Origin: Paenibacillus sp. IHBB 10380
Lineage (GTDB): Bacteria; Bacillota; Bacilli; Paenibacillales; Paenibacillaceae
Reading direction: 5' to 3'
Length of the DNA stretch: 64,000 nt
NCBI RefSeq assembly: GCF_000949425.1
Contig: NZ_CP010976.1
Coordinates: forward strand, 2,480,001 to 2,544,000
Shown: piece after piece, positions 16,431 through 25,606 of the stretch
How positions within the stretch are numbered: the stretch's first letter is position 1
Layout: every line of letters begins with the position of its first letter
Translations under genes and position numbers: made by a program
The notes under the pieces: model-generated
Database searches by the model: none
What the model was told of the DNA's origin: nothing
What the model saw: only the letters and a program-made list of their open reading frames with translations

Positions 16431-17627
16431 ATGAAACGGAAAGGATTGTTACTTTGTATTTTCATAATCTTGCTCATATTCGTCACGGGTTGTTGGAACC
16501 GCCGGGAATTGAACGACTTAGCTATTGCCGTAGGCATAGCGATCGATAAATCTGGGAATCAATACAAGGTTTCTGCTCAAGTTGTAGAACCAGGAGAAGT
16601 CAGTGGAAAAAGAGGGGGTTCCGTGGCGCCGGTCACTTTGTATCAAGCGACAGGTGACACCATATTAGAAGCCCTTCGACAAATGACCACGATTAGTCCC
16701 CGTAAAATATATTTAGCCCATATTCGAATTTTAGTCCTTAGCGAATCATTGGCCAGAGAAGGAATCAGAGATTCTCTCGATCTCATGTCGAGAGAACCTG
16801 AAACACGAAATGACTATTTCATTGTTGTAGCAAAGCAAGCTATGGCTGAGGATATGTTAAAAATATTAACCAACTTAGAAAAAGTACCTTCTATTAGATT
16901 GTTTTCTACTTTGGAGACATCGGCGAAACAATGGGCACCTACAACAACGGTTAATTTGGATAAACTGATCTCTGAACTTGTGAGTGAAGGAAGGCACCCA
17001 GTATTAACAGGGCTTAATGTCATAGGAGATAAAAAAATAGGTGAATCCAAAAGAAATGTTGAAACCGTGCCGTCTCCTGCCGATATGCAATACTCAGGAT
17101 TAGCAGTGTTTAGAAAGGATAAACTGATTGGTTGGTTAAGTGACGAAGAAGGCAAAGCATACAACTATATTGACAATAATATTAAAAGTACAGTTGGACA
17201 TGTAAACTGTCCCGATGGAGGAAAACTGTCATTAAAAGTCATTCGCTCAAACACGAAGGTTAAAGGTAGCCTCCGCGATGAACACCCGCGTATCCATATC
17301 GAAGTACAATCGGAGGCCAATGTAGGAGAGGTACAATGCCATCTTGATCTAACAAAGACGGAAACCATTGCTGAAGTGGAGAAATTGGCGGACCAGAAAA
17401 CGGAAGAGTTCATTGAAAAGACTATAAAAAAAATGCAACAAGAATACAAAATCGATATTTTTGGATTTGGCGAAGTCATTCGTCGCTCGTATCCAAAGGC
17501 CTGGAAAAAGTTAAAAAAAAATTGGGATCAAACTTTTGTGAATATTCCAGTGAATGTGAAGGTTACTCATAAGATTCCGTATTTAGGAAAGATATCTAAC
17601 TCGTTCCTCGAAGATATGAAAGAATAA
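16431..17627 (+). CDS. Spore germinant receptor C subunit lipoprotein (GerC family)
   Basis: 398 residues. The lipoprotein signal ends in FVTGC (Cys21), followed by WNRRELNDLAIAVGIAIDK, the invariant start of GerC proteins. KIDIFGFGEVIRRSYPKAWK is the conserved C-terminal domain. It anchors by diacylglycerol to the outer face of the spore inner membrane. It starts three bases after the A subunit stop with AGGAGG overlapping that gene's end. Confidence 0.93.
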   Translation: MKRKGLLLCIFIILLIFVTGCWNRRELNDLAIAVGIAIDKSGNQYKVSAQVVEPGEVSGKRGGSVAPVTLYQATGDTILEALRQMTTISPRKIYLAHIRILVLSESLAREGIRDSLDLMSREPETRNDYFIVVAKQAMAEDMLKILTNLEKVPSIRLFSTLETSAKQWAPTTTVNLDKLISELVSEGRHPVLTGLNVIGDKKIGESKRNVETVPSPADMQYSGLAVFRKDKLIGWLSDEEGKAYNYIDNNIKSTVGHVNCPDGGKLSLKVIRSNTKVKGSLRDEHPRIHIEVQSEANVGEVQCHLDLTKTETIAEVEKLADQKTEEFIEKTIKKMQQEYKIDIFGFGEVIRRSYPKAWKKLKKNWDQTFVNIPVNVKVTHKIPYLGKISNSFLEDMKE

Positions 17628-17647
17628 AATGGAGTGAAATAAAACAT

Positions 17648-18751
17648 ATGCCTGAGAACGTTAAAATAAGTATTCGTCAATTCACCGTCTTAGTGATGCT
17701 CATTACCATTGGGGATTCGATTCTGGTATTACCTTCCATCGCTGCATTCGAAGCGAAACAAGATGCATGGATATCCAGTTTGATTGGGCTAGCGGTAGGC
17801 TTGTTGGTCGTTTACATTTTCAGCATGGTGGGAAAGCTCTATCCCCATTTGACTTTGGTTCAATCCATTCAAGAAATTTTCGGAAAATGGTTCGGGACAT
17901 TCGTATCGCTTATGTTCCTATTTTACACCTTTCTATCCGTTGTGGCACATACGAGAGAGACAGGGGATTTTGTGACCTCAGTAATGATGCAGGAAACTCC
18001 AACTCAAGCGATTCAAATCTTATTTGTATGTATTGTTATCATGGCAGTACGCTTGGGTCTTGAGGTTATTGGACGTACCGGGGAAATATTCTTACCCTGG
18101 ATCATCTTTTTTTTCCTCATCCTAGTCATCTTACTTTCTCCTCAAGCAGAATTCGAGAAATTACAACCCATTCTAGAAAATGGAATCAAGCCTGTATTTC
18201 ATGGCTCTCTCTCATGTATAGCTTTTCCCTTTATGGAGCTAGTTGTTTTTTTAATGATATTTCCTTATGTGAATCAACCACAACAAATAAGAAAAGGTTT
18301 TTTACAAGGTGCACTGTTAGGAGGCATCGTATTAATCATCATTATCACTGTTTCTATTCTTGTTCTCGGTGCCGATCATACTGCGAGAAGTATGTATCCC
18401 ACTTATTCCTTGGCAAGAAGGGTAACTGTCGGTCGCTTTTTTGAAAGGGTTGAAGCCATATTAGCCCTCATGTGGACGTTAACCATTTTTATGAAAGTTT
18501 CTTTGTTTTTTTATACTTTCAATTTGGGTTTAGCACAATTGTTAAAATTAAAGGAATATCGGATGTTAACCTTACCTGTAGGCTTGCTCCTGATTGTACT
18601 TACGCCAGTCATTTCCCCTAGTATAACTTATTATAATAAAGTACTTTCCAAATACTGGCCGTATTTCGATTTGACTTTTGCCTTACTCTTACCGTTGTTA
18701 TTGTTGGTTGTTTATTTTATTCGAGCAAAGTTCAAGAGATCAACGACCTGA
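17648..18751 (+). CDS. Spore germinant receptor B subunit (GerB permease-like)
   Basis: 367 residues, about ten hydrophobic segments, of the APC-superfamily germination permease group. ISIRQFTVLVMLITIGDSIL opens the first helix as usual, and FLPWIIFFFLILVILLSPQA and the final LTFALLLPLLLL helix fit the family. B subunits hold the ligand-binding pocket of the receptor. The gene lies 20 bases downstream of the C subunit, with GGAGTG before its start. Confidence 0.92.
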   Translation: MPENVKISIRQFTVLVMLITIGDSILVLPSIAAFEAKQDAWISSLIGLAVGLLVVYIFSMVGKLYPHLTLVQSIQEIFGKWFGTFVSLMFLFYTFLSVVAHTRETGDFVTSVMMQETPTQAIQILFVCIVIMAVRLGLEVIGRTGEIFLPWIIFFFLILVILLSPQAEFEKLQPILENGIKPVFHGSLSCIAFPFMELVVFLMIFPYVNQPQQIRKGFLQGALLGGIVLIIIITVSILVLGADHTARSMYPTYSLARRVTVGRFFERVEAILALMWTLTIFMKVSLFFYTFNLGLAQLLKLKEYRMLTLPVGLLLIVLTPVISPSITYYNKVLSKYWPYFDLTFALLLPLLLLVVYFIRAKFKRSTT

Positions 18752-18777
18752 AAGTTGAAGAAAAAGGAGCCATTGGC

Positions 18778-19011
18778 ATGCTGTCTATCACAGGGATTCT
18801 TTTCATTGTCGCTGTAATCATTGCCATCGATGTCCCTCATCTTTGGAGAAAAAAATTAATAAAGGAACTCTGGGTATCTTCCATTCTCCTATTGATAGCA
18901 ACTGTATTAGGTATTGCTCAAGCACTGCAGATCAAGGTTCTTAATCCTTTGGATTTGATGATTACTGTTTATAAACCGGTTGCTGATATGGTTGACATAT
19001 GGTCAAAGTGA
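18778..19011 (+). CDS. Small membrane protein of the germination operon (D-subunit-like)
   Basis: 77 residues with two hydrophobic segments (ITGILFIVAVIIAIDVP and VSSILLLIATVLGIAQAL) split by a basic loop RKKLIKE. Small two-helix proteins at this place in ger operons have been called D subunits and can modulate receptor function. AAGGAG lies 8 bases before the ATG. A 51-residue protein of similar plan is encoded at 20550-20705. Confidence 0.7.
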   Translation: MLSITGILFIVAVIIAIDVPHLWRKKLIKELWVSSILLLIATVLGIAQALQIKVLNPLDLMITVYKPVADMVDIWSK

Positions 19012-19036
19012 AAATAAAGGTACAGGGAATAAAAAA

Positions 19037-19070
19037 ATAAAAAAACCGCCTGTAGCTGGCGATTTTTTTA
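19037..19070. terminator. Bidirectional terminator between ger operon and rpoD
   Basis: A-rich tract, CGCC, loop, GGCG, T-rich tract. The A and T runs can pair, giving a terminator usable from both sides between the convergent ger operon and the sigma factor gene. Confidence 0.75.
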
Positions 19071-19149
19071 TTTTTCACATATTTTTCAATCATTCAAACT
19101 ATAATAACAGATTGTTTTGACTACCCATAACTAGATAGCTCTCGCACTA

Positions 19150-20265
19150 TCATTCCATGAAGTCCTTCAATTGTTTGCTTCGACTTGGATGTCTAAGTTT
19201 ACGAAGCGCCTTAGCTTCAATCTGACGAATCCGCTCACGAGTAACACCGAACACTTTACCAACTTCCTCTAGTGTTCTTGAACGACCATCGTCTAATCCA
19301 AATCTTAGACGAAGTACATTCTCCTCACGCTCCGTTAAAGTATCCAATACATCTTTCAATTGCTCCTTCAATAGCTCATACGCAGCAGAATCGGCTGGAG
19401 CGATGGCATCTTGATCCTCTATAAAGTCTCCTAGATTGGAATCGTTCTCTTCACCAATAGGTGTTTCCAGTGACACGGGTTCTTGCGAGATCTTCATAAT
19501 TTCTCGAACCTTTTCTGTACTTAGCTCCATCTCCACCGCTATTTCCTCAGGTGTTGGTTCACGTCCCAGTTCTTGAAGCAATGATCTAGAGACTCTTATT
19601 AGCTTATTTATCGTCTCTACCATATGAACCGGAATACGAATCGTTCTAGCCTGATCGGCTATCGAACGGGTGATTGCTTGACGAATCCACCATGTTGCAT
19701 AGGTACTAAATTTATAACCTTTTGTATAATCGAATTTTTCAACAGCTTTTATTAAGCCCATATTACCTTCTTGAATTAGATCTAAGAACATCATACCACG
19801 GCCAACATAACGTCTTGCGATACTGACAACTAGACGTAAATTTGCTTCTGCTAACATTCGTTTGGCAGCTTCGTCGCCCTGTTCAATTTTCTTAGCTAAC
19901 TCTACTTCTCTTGCTGCGGAAAGGAGCTGAACTCGTCCAATTTCCTTTAAATACATTCTCACAGGATCATCAATTTTAATCCCTGGAGGTAGACTGAGAT
20001 TGTCATAGTAGCTAGGCTCTTCTGACTCTTGTTCTTCTGATCCTGAAGCCTCGTCTCCAGCCTCATCATCAATATCAATCCCTTGCTCTGAGAGCTGTTC
20101 GACAAATTCGCGAATCTGCTCCGGATCAAGATCGAACGAGACAAGCTTGTCCACAACTTCCTTATAAGTAAGAACAGCATGTTGCTTACTTTGTTCAATG
20201 AGCTGTTCTCTCACGTGGTCCAATGTTAATTCTGTTTCTACTTTTGTAAGTTGATCGTCTTCCAT
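19150..20265 (-). CDS. rpoD: Primary-type RNA polymerase sigma factor RpoD/SigA
   Basis: 371 residues, the length of Bacilli SigA. A short region 1.1 and an acidic linker precede region 1.2 ([15 protein letters not shown]). Region 2 contains [12 protein letters not shown] and [19 protein letters not shown] (-10 recognition and melting), and region 4.2 [20 protein letters not shown] (-35 recognition). It recruits core polymerase to housekeeping promoters. RBS GGGAGGGG precedes ATG. It is not next to dnaG, the usual neighbour, so it may be a second copy or a relocated rpoD. Confidence 0.95.
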   Translation of the reverse strand: MEDDQLTKVETELTLDHVREQLIEQSKQHAVLTYKEVVDKLVSFDLDPEQIREFVEQLSEQGIDIDDEAGDEASGSEEQESEEPSYYDNLSLPPGIKIDDPVRMYLKEIGRVQLLSAAREVELAKKIEQGDEAAKRMLAEANLRLVVSIARRYVGRGMMFLDLIQEGNMGLIKAVEKFDYTKGYKFSTYATWWIRQAITRSIADQARTIRIPVHMVETINKLIRVSRSLLQELGREPTPEEIAVEMELSTEKVREIMKISQEPVSLETPIGEENDSNLGDFIEDQDAIAPADSAAYELLKEQLKDVLDTLTEREENVLRLRFGLDDGRSRTLEEVGKVFGVTRERIRQIEAKALRKLRHPSRSKQLKDFME

Positions 20266-20405
20266 ATACGGACCCCTCCCTTAGGAAAAACCTTGCCGAA
20301 ATATCCAGCAGCACTAAGACCATTCTCATATATTGACATAAACTAATGAATATGCTATCATAGATAAGATTAAATGAATTAAAAAGTTCACAGTCACTAT
20401 TCGTC

Positions 20406-20434
20406 ATAATATCACATTTTTCGTTGGTATTCAA
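20406..20434 (-). promoter_or_regulatory. SigA-type promoter of rpoD
   Basis: On the minus strand TTGAAT (20429-20434), a 17-base spacer and TATTAT (20406-20411) give a good -35/-10 pair about 140 bases upstream of the rpoD start. Confidence 0.55.
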
Positions 20435-20549
20435 TACCTAATTTTATACATACAACACTTCACTGTCCCTGAGTTACATGGTGGCAGTTTTTTGACTGTA
20501 CTTATAATCAGAAATTGAAACTCACATTTCGTCATCTATATCATCTATG

Positions 20550-20705
20550 TTATAAAATATGCGCTACCACAGAATAGCATGTGAAGGAGCATGCTATTAC
20601 AAAAATCACCAAATTCGAACGGATTTTTATACCCAATAACCTTGGAAGTTCAATAATTAAAATAATGGTTAAAACAATAACAGTAACTACTACACTCCAT
20701 CTCAT
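20550..20705 (-). CDS. 51-residue membrane protein
   Basis: Too short for routine ORF calling. The frame runs from ATG 20705 to TAA 20550, beginning MRWSVVVTVIVLTIILIIEL, then PRLLGIKIRSN and a second hydrophobic stretch LVIFVIACSFTCY. AGGTGGG lies about 7 bases before the ATG. Two helices around a proline and a basic turn recall the small protein at 18778-19011 (helix, DVPHLWRKK, helix), so the two may be related. Function unknown. Confidence 0.55.
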   Translation of the reverse strand: MRWSVVVTVIVLTIILIIELPRLLGIKIRSNLVIFVIACSFTCYSVVAHIL

Positions 20706-20992
20706 CTATTGCCCACCTCTTGTTTAATGAGCGTAGTATACTCTTCCTTAACTTAGGTTATTCAGTCAGTAACCTAATAAATGAATTCTTCTATTTAAGA
20801 AGACATTCTTTATGCCAAACAAATGCCCCTAAGGTAAAACATTAGTTCCACATTGGGAACATCATCATGTTTTATTACTAAATAGCCTTAATATATCCGA
20901 ATTTATCACCAATATCATACCTACTACCTTCCAGCTCCAAGCCTAATAATCCTTCCATTGATTACAAAAATAGTTTCGTTGGGGAGTATGTT

Positions 20993-21247
20993 ATGGAAAA
21001 CTTAAAGAAAGAACTTCTCTTGAATGTTCTTATCGTATCTCCGATCTTGACCTTCATATGGGCTGGAATTGCGACAACGATTGATGAACCTTCAGAATTA
21101 ATACAACATGGGCCCTTTTTGCCGTTCGCGTTAGCGTTCCTTATGATGTATCCATTCAATATGCTCGTTAGTTTTGTAAATTACTTCATAGGTATATGGG
21201 TAAATCTTGTTATCTCTCTCATATCCTTTGGAATAAAAGAACGTTAA
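20993..21247 (+). CDS. Small two-helix membrane protein, unknown function
   Basis: 84 residues with three hydrophobic stretches (NVLIVSPILTFIWAGIATTI, LPFALAFLMMYPFNMLVSF and GIWVNLVISLISF). GGGGAG lies 6 bases before the ATG and a long stem-loop follows the stop, both supporting a real gene. I do not recognise the family. It is an isolated transcription unit between divergent and convergent genes. Confidence 0.6.
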   Translation: MENLKKELLLNVLIVSPILTFIWAGIATTIDEPSELIQHGPFLPFALAFLMMYPFNMLVSFVNYFIGIWVNLVISLISFGIKER

Positions 21248-21250
21248 AGA

Positions 21251-21293
21251 ACCCAAAAGATGACACCCTTTTCAAGGTGTCTATCTTTCGGGT
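21251..21293 (+). terminator. Stem-loop after the small membrane protein gene
   Basis: ACCCAAAAGAT..ACACC pairs with GGTGT..ATCTTTCGGGT around TTTTCA. A long imperfect stem starts 3 bases after the stop; the T run that follows is weak and displaced. Confidence 0.5.
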
Positions 21294-21331
21294 CACAGTT
21301 TTAAGCGTAGTTAAGTTAGGTCATTTATAAC

Positions 21332-21493
21332 TTATCTTGTCCTTCTTGCCTGTTTTTGTTGTTCTTTCGTAACTTTCCTTGCTTTTTTCATGCCGCCTAC
21401 TCCCGCAAATATAGTATTGAATTTTTCGGTTTCAATCTGCCTAGAGCTCAAGCCAACATACTTTGCTTCTTTCTTCAGCTTGATAAAAGCCTT
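21332..21493 (-). pseudogene. Lysine/arginine-rich coding remnant without a start
   Basis: A minus-strand open frame between stops reads KKEAKYVGLSSRQIETEKFN, then TIFAGVGGMKKARKVTKEQQ and KQARRTR. There is no suitable start codon or ribosome site, so it looks like the C-terminal end of a lost gene. The basic tail suggests a nucleic-acid-binding protein. Family not recognised. Confidence 0.35.
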
Positions 21494-21501
21494 CTAGCTA
21501 G

Positions 21502-22968
21502 TTATACAGAGGGTACTTCTGGTAACCAAACTGTAAACACGCTACCTTTTCCTTCTACACTACTCACGTTCATAGAACCCCCATGAATATCAACAATCGT
21601 TTTCGTGATGGAAAGGCCTAGCCCTGCTCCACCATACTTACGGGTTCTAGAAGTATCGCTACGATAGAACCGGTCAAATACATGAGGAAGATGACTCTGA
21701 GATATGCCGGAGCCGTTATCTTGTATTTCCAACATCACACAACCACTTCGATCATACTTCAAAGATAACTCAATGTCCCCTTGTTCTGCATCAGTATGTT
21801 GCACTGCATTTTGGAACAAATTCAGAATAACCTGCTTCATCTTATCTTCATTAAAAAGGCATCTACAATTCGGTGTAAGTTGTAAATGAACCTTGCGATC
21901 ACCCGCAAGCATCACCAGTTGATCTTCCATCTCCATCATGACAACGTCAAGCGCCCCTTCGGACAAAAGAATATGTGGTGACCGATCAAGCTTCGCTAGG
22001 AGTAGAAGATCCTGCACCAGCTTATTCATCCGTTCAGATTCGGTATGCATACTTTTTAAAGATTTCTGTAGTTGTTCTGGCTGATTCATGGCACCTCTAA
22101 GCAGCACTTCTAAGAACCCATGAATCGAAGTGAGTGGGGTCCGTAGCTCATGAGACGCATCTGCGACAAACCGACGCATTTGCTCTTTCGCTTCTTTCTC
22201 TGCTTCAAAAGAGGATTCTAATCTGACAAGCATACCATTAAAGGATGCTGCAAGTAGGTCGATCTCAAGTTGCCCTTGTACGGAGGGTAATCGTGTATCC
22301 AGCTTGCCTGCATCAATCTGTTCTACAGCCTCCACAATATTAGATAGAGGGACAAGTGTTTTACGTAACACTGGGATAAAGAGCAATACACCGCAGATCA
22401 ACGCCAACAGGGAAAGTGTTAGAAATATGATCAATTGCCGAAGTAGCAAATCTTTTAAAGGCTTCGTATCTACACTAACTTGGACTAAACCGGAGATCCC
22501 CCCTCTCCCTTCTACCCGTTGCAATACTAATAAATGCTCATTTCCAGTAGAATCCGTAAATATTCGATAATCGAGCGTATGTTTTCTGTTCATCGATTGT
22601 TCATATTCTTCCTTCGTAAGCTTGGGTGGTTGAGTAGAATCCGTTCGGGTTAAGTTCGTATAATGTCCCATTGTATCAATGAAAGCAAGCGTCGAGTCCT
22701 GCAAGAATAAAAACGGAAACCGAAACTGTCCTTCAGATGAGGTAGGGGAGTTTCTCTTGATCTGTTCCCATATGTTAGGTGGTGTCGACATAATCTGAGT
22801 TTGAATACTCGATGCTTTGTTCTTATAAATAAAATCCTTCATAAGTAGAAATTGCGAAACTCCTATGAATAGCAATAAAATAGCTAAAAGGATGAGTGAG
22901 CGAGATAGCAAATGGAATCGAAGTGACTTTGGAACGAAAATGCGACGCAGATAACTTGTTCGCTTCAT
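21502..22968 (-). CDS. Membrane sensor histidine kinase (OmpR-type partner)
   Basis: 488 residues. TM helices at about 23-45 and 178-201 enclose an extracytoplasmic sensor of about 130 residues. A HAMP domain follows, then HisKA with FVADASHELRTPLTSIHGF (phospho-accepting His), and HATPase_c with NLFQNAVQH (N box), IQDNGSGI and GGAGLGLSI (G boxes). Its start overlaps the response-regulator stop by 4 bases (ATGA). The signal is unknown; the layout resembles ArlS/ResE-type kinases. Confidence 0.93.
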   Translation of the reverse strand: MKRTSYLRRIFVPKSLRFHLLSRSLILLAILLLFIGVSQFLLMKDFIYKNKASSIQTQIMSTPPNIWEQIKRNSPTSSEGQFRFPFLFLQDSTLAFIDTMGHYTNLTRTDSTQPPKLTKEEYEQSMNRKHTLDYRIFTDSTGNEHLLVLQRVEGRGGISGLVQVSVDTKPLKDLLLRQLIIFLTLSLLALICGVLLFIPVLRKTLVPLSNIVEAVEQIDAGKLDTRLPSVQGQLEIDLLAASFNGMLVRLESSFEAEKEAKEQMRRFVADASHELRTPLTSIHGFLEVLLRGAMNQPEQLQKSLKSMHTESERMNKLVQDLLLLAKLDRSPHILLSEGALDVVMMEMEDQLVMLAGDRKVHLQLTPNCRCLFNEDKMKQVILNLFQNAVQHTDAEQGDIELSLKYDRSGCVMLEIQDNGSGISQSHLPHVFDRFYRSDTSRTRKYGGAGLGLSITKTIVDIHGGSMNVSSVEGKGSVFTVWLPEVPSV

Positions 22969-23648
22969 ATTAGATCAACTCGATACCCAGCTCCACGTAA
23001 CGTGCGGATGAGACGATGTTCCTTATCCTGCAATTTATCACGCAAAGAACGAATATAGACTTCAACAATATTCTCTTCCCCGCCGAAATCATATCCCCAT
23101 ACTTTATCTAGAATAAGAGACTTACTTAGTACGATCCCTTGATTGATTACCATAAACTTTAATAGCTCATACTCGGTCGGAGATAATTCCAGAACCTTCT
23201 CGTTATAGAGTATTTCATTACGCGTATCGTCAATTCGAAATGGTCCGATATTAATTTCGCTCAACAGATATGGAAATTGATTACGGATTCTAGCATGAAT
23301 TCGTGCCAACAACTCTTCAAAGCTAAAGGGCTTAACCATATAATCATCTGCACCGAGCGTAAGTCCTCTGACTCGATCGTCGACCTCATCCTTCGCTGTT
23401 AGCATAATCACCGCTACATCTTCTGTATCCTTAAGCATGCTGCATACTTCAAACCCATCCATACCCGGCATCATGACATCCAGAATCACAATATGAGGTT
23501 GAAAATCCTTTGCAACCCTTATAGCTGTCATTCCATCATTCGTTGTCATCACTTCATAGCCCTCATTGAGTAGGCCTATTTCTAGAAACTCCAATATGTT
23601 AGGTTCGTCATCTACCAGTAATATTTTGACTCTTTTTATTTTGTTCAT
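22965..23648 (-). CDS. OmpR/PhoB-family response regulator
   Basis: 227 residues. The receiver domain has the acidic pair (VDDE), the phospho-acceptor aspartate in VILDVMMPGMDG, a threonine in MLTAKDE and lysine in DDYMVKPF. The C-terminal winged helix includes LSPTEYELLKFMV and VEVYIRSLRDKL with RTLRGAGYRVD. It binds direct DNA repeats as a dimer when phosphorylated by the kinase encoded downstream. Operon: regulator then kinase. Confidence 0.93.
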   Translation of the reverse strand: MNKIKRVKILLVDDEPNILEFLEIGLLNEGYEVMTTNDGMTAIRVAKDFQPHIVILDVMMPGMDGFEVCSMLKDTEDVAVIMLTAKDEVDDRVRGLTLGADDYMVKPFSFEELLARIHARIRNQFPYLLSEINIGPFRIDDTRNEILYNEKVLELSPTEYELLKFMVINQGIVLSKSLILDKVWGYDFGGEENIVEVYIRSLRDKLQDKEHRLIRTLRGAGYRVDLI

Positions 23649-23936
23649 GAAATTAGCTCCTTTATATCCTCGTCACACCATTATATCTTTATTATGTATC
23701 TAACTACTGAAGATTAACTGAAAATAAGCTGAACGTTCGCTTAATGCTCTCTCACAAGTGATTCCGATGCAAAGGGAGTAGATCAGTGGTGCCCATTTGG
23801 ACTGAGGCTTATCTATTCCATCACAAAACTCCTTTGCTCTCCCCATCCTTTGAAATGTTAACGAGTAATATGTACAATAGTATGGGTACATACAATCATA
23901 TATTTCAATTCTAAATAGATAGCGAGAGGATCAATC

Positions 23937-24596
23937 ATGAATCCTAATAAACAGTCACGAATTCTCATCATGACCGCAGTAGAAGCCGAAAGAAATTCAG
24001 TCCTACGCGGGCTCAAAGGCTCGCCTCAATTTGACGTTCTATTAGCAGGCGTTGGACCAGCTTCTGCGGCCGCTTATACTGCTAAGGCACTAGCAGCAAC
24101 TGAATATGATCTAGTCATTTCTGCTGGCATTGGCGGAGGATTTGTAGGAATAGCTGAAATAGGGTCCATCGTTATTGCAGATCATATCATTGCCGCTGAT
24201 CTAGGTGCTCAGACCGCAGAAGGCTTTAGCACCGTAGATGATTTAGGTTTTGGGTCGTCACATGTCCAACCTTTTACTCCCCTTGTAACACGGCTGGGCG
24301 AATCATTACATTCAGCGGGACTTTCCGTGCATACAGGCCCTATTATTACAGTATCGACGGCTACAGGGACCGCCGCTACTGCAACAGAACGTGCGAGCCG
24401 AGTACCTGGCGTAAGTGCTGAGGCCATGGAAGGTTATGGCGTGGCCACAGCAGCTACAATATACAACATTCCGGTTCTAGAAATCCGAACCATATCGAAT
24501 GCAGTAGGTCCAAGAGATCGAGCTGCATGGCGGATGAAAGAAGCTTTCGACGCATTAGAAGCTATGAGTTCAATATTACTGGAGGTACTAACATGA
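23937..24596 (+). CDS. mqnB: Futalosine hydrolase MqnB
   Basis: 219 residues of the nucleoside phosphorylase fold. RILIMTAVEAERNSVLRG, DLVISAGIGGGF, VSTATGTAATATERA and AEAMEGYGVATAATIYNIPV hold the purine and ribose sites, and the terminal IRTISNAVGPRDRAAW is characteristic of futalosine hydrolase. It removes the base from futalosine-type intermediates in the alternative menaquinone pathway. Start preceded by GAGAGG. It overlaps mqnD by four bases. Confidence 0.88.
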   Translation: MNPNKQSRILIMTAVEAERNSVLRGLKGSPQFDVLLAGVGPASAAAYTAKALAATEYDLVISAGIGGGFVGIAEIGSIVIADHIIAADLGAQTAEGFSTVDDLGFGSSHVQPFTPLVTRLGESLHSAGLSVHTGPIITVSTATGTAATATERASRVPGVSAEAMEGYGVATAATIYNIPVLEIRTISNAVGPRDRAAWRMKEAFDALEAMSSILLEVLT

Positions 24597-25438
24597 AGAT
24601 TGCTTTCTCACCTTGTCCCAATGATACCTTTGTATTTCATGCTTGGGCGCATGGCTTACTACCTGATGCTCCCAAGCTCGATATCACTTATGCAGATATA
24701 GACATCACCAATAATCTTGCAACGACATCCGAGGGACCGGATATACTCAAAATTTCTTACGCAGCCCTACCTTGGGTTCTTGATGAATATGCTTTACTCC
24801 CTTGTGGTGGCGCACTGGGTCGAGGCTGCGGACCACTCATACTCACATCTGGAGGCGACAAAGGTTCTAATCCACAATCATTATCCGATAAAATGGTTGC
24901 CGTTCCGAGCGAACGCTCTACTGCCTATTTACTATTCCGATTATGGGCAGCTCAACACGTACCTGGTGGTGTAGGTAACATTGTGGTAATGCCATTTGAC
25001 CAGATTATGCCTGCGGTTCGAGATGGATTGATCGACGCTGGACTCGTCATTCACGAAGCACGGTTCACTTATCCTTCCTATGGGCTTACACTGCTAACAG
25101 ACTTAGGTAGCTGGTGGGAATCCGATACGAACTTACCCATTCCACTAGGTGCGATTATTGCCCGTCGATCGCTCGATCTAGACAGTATTTCGAAATGGAT
25201 TCGCAGTTCTGTAGAATATGCTTGGGAACATCCAGAGAAATCACAATCCTATGTACTGAGCCATGCTCAAGAACTATCACCTGAAGTCGCACAGTCACAT
25301 ATTGATTTATATGTAAATGAATTCACAGCAAATTTAGGAGAAGCTGGGTATGGTGCGGTAACGGCTTTACTTACGCGTGCTGCACAAGAAGGAATTATTC
25401 CTTCCGTTGATCCTACCGCACTATTATGGAGACCCTAA
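24593..25438 (+). CDS. mqnD: 1,4-dihydroxy-6-naphthoate synthase MqnD
   Basis: 281 residues from the ATG at 24593, which overlaps the mqnB stop (ATGA) and has GGAGG upstream. MKIAFSPCPNDTFVFHAW is the defining N-terminus with the CPNDTF motif. DILKISYAALPWVLDEY and GRGCGPLIL continue the periplasmic-binding-protein-like fold, and GLVIHEARFTYPSYGL carries the conserved histidine. It converts cyclic de-hypoxanthine futalosine to dihydroxynaphthoate. The adjacent mqnB supports the pathway. Confidence 0.93.
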   Translation: MKIAFSPCPNDTFVFHAWAHGLLPDAPKLDITYADIDITNNLATTSEGPDILKISYAALPWVLDEYALLPCGGALGRGCGPLILTSGGDKGSNPQSLSDKMVAVPSERSTAYLLFRLWAAQHVPGGVGNIVVMPFDQIMPAVRDGLIDAGLVIHEARFTYPSYGLTLLTDLGSWWESDTNLPIPLGAIIARRSLDLDSISKWIRSSVEYAWEHPEKSQSYVLSHAQELSPEVAQSHIDLYVNEFTANLGEAGYGAVTALLTRAAQEGIIPSVDPTALLWRP

Positions 25439-25456
25439 ATTCTAGCAATAAAAGAC

Positions 25457-25496
25457 AGAGAGCTAGAACAAGGGCAACCCGTTCTGGCTCTCTTTT
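25457..25496 (+). terminator. Terminator of mqnBD
   Basis: AGAGAGC, one mismatch, AGAAC pairs with GTTCT, GCTCTCT, followed by TTTT, about 18 bases after the mqnD stop. Confidence 0.85.
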
Positions 25497-25550
25497 AGAT
25501 CATATATTAATGTCTTCCCAATCAGGGGTATCTCCATAGCGTAGGCTCAT

Positions 25551-25593
25551 AAAAAGAGAGTCCAGAACAAGCTAATCTCGTTCTAGACTCTCT
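25551..25593 (-). terminator. Terminator of the YcdB-like gene
   Basis: On the minus strand AGAGAGTCTAGAAC pairs with GTTCTGGACTCTCT and is followed by TTTTT. Its stem sequence resembles the neighbouring mqnD terminator. Confidence 0.85.
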
Positions 25594-25606
25594 CTTTATT
25601 GAACTA

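Noticed and set aside
18214..18444. Open frame inside gerB
   Set aside because: It is in another frame of a well-supported gene, with no independent signals.
20333..20361. Plus-strand TTGACA-17-TATCAT promoter-like pair
   Set aside because: No gene follows on that strand for over 600 bases, and no hairpin suggesting a small RNA was seen. It may be chance in AT-rich DNA.
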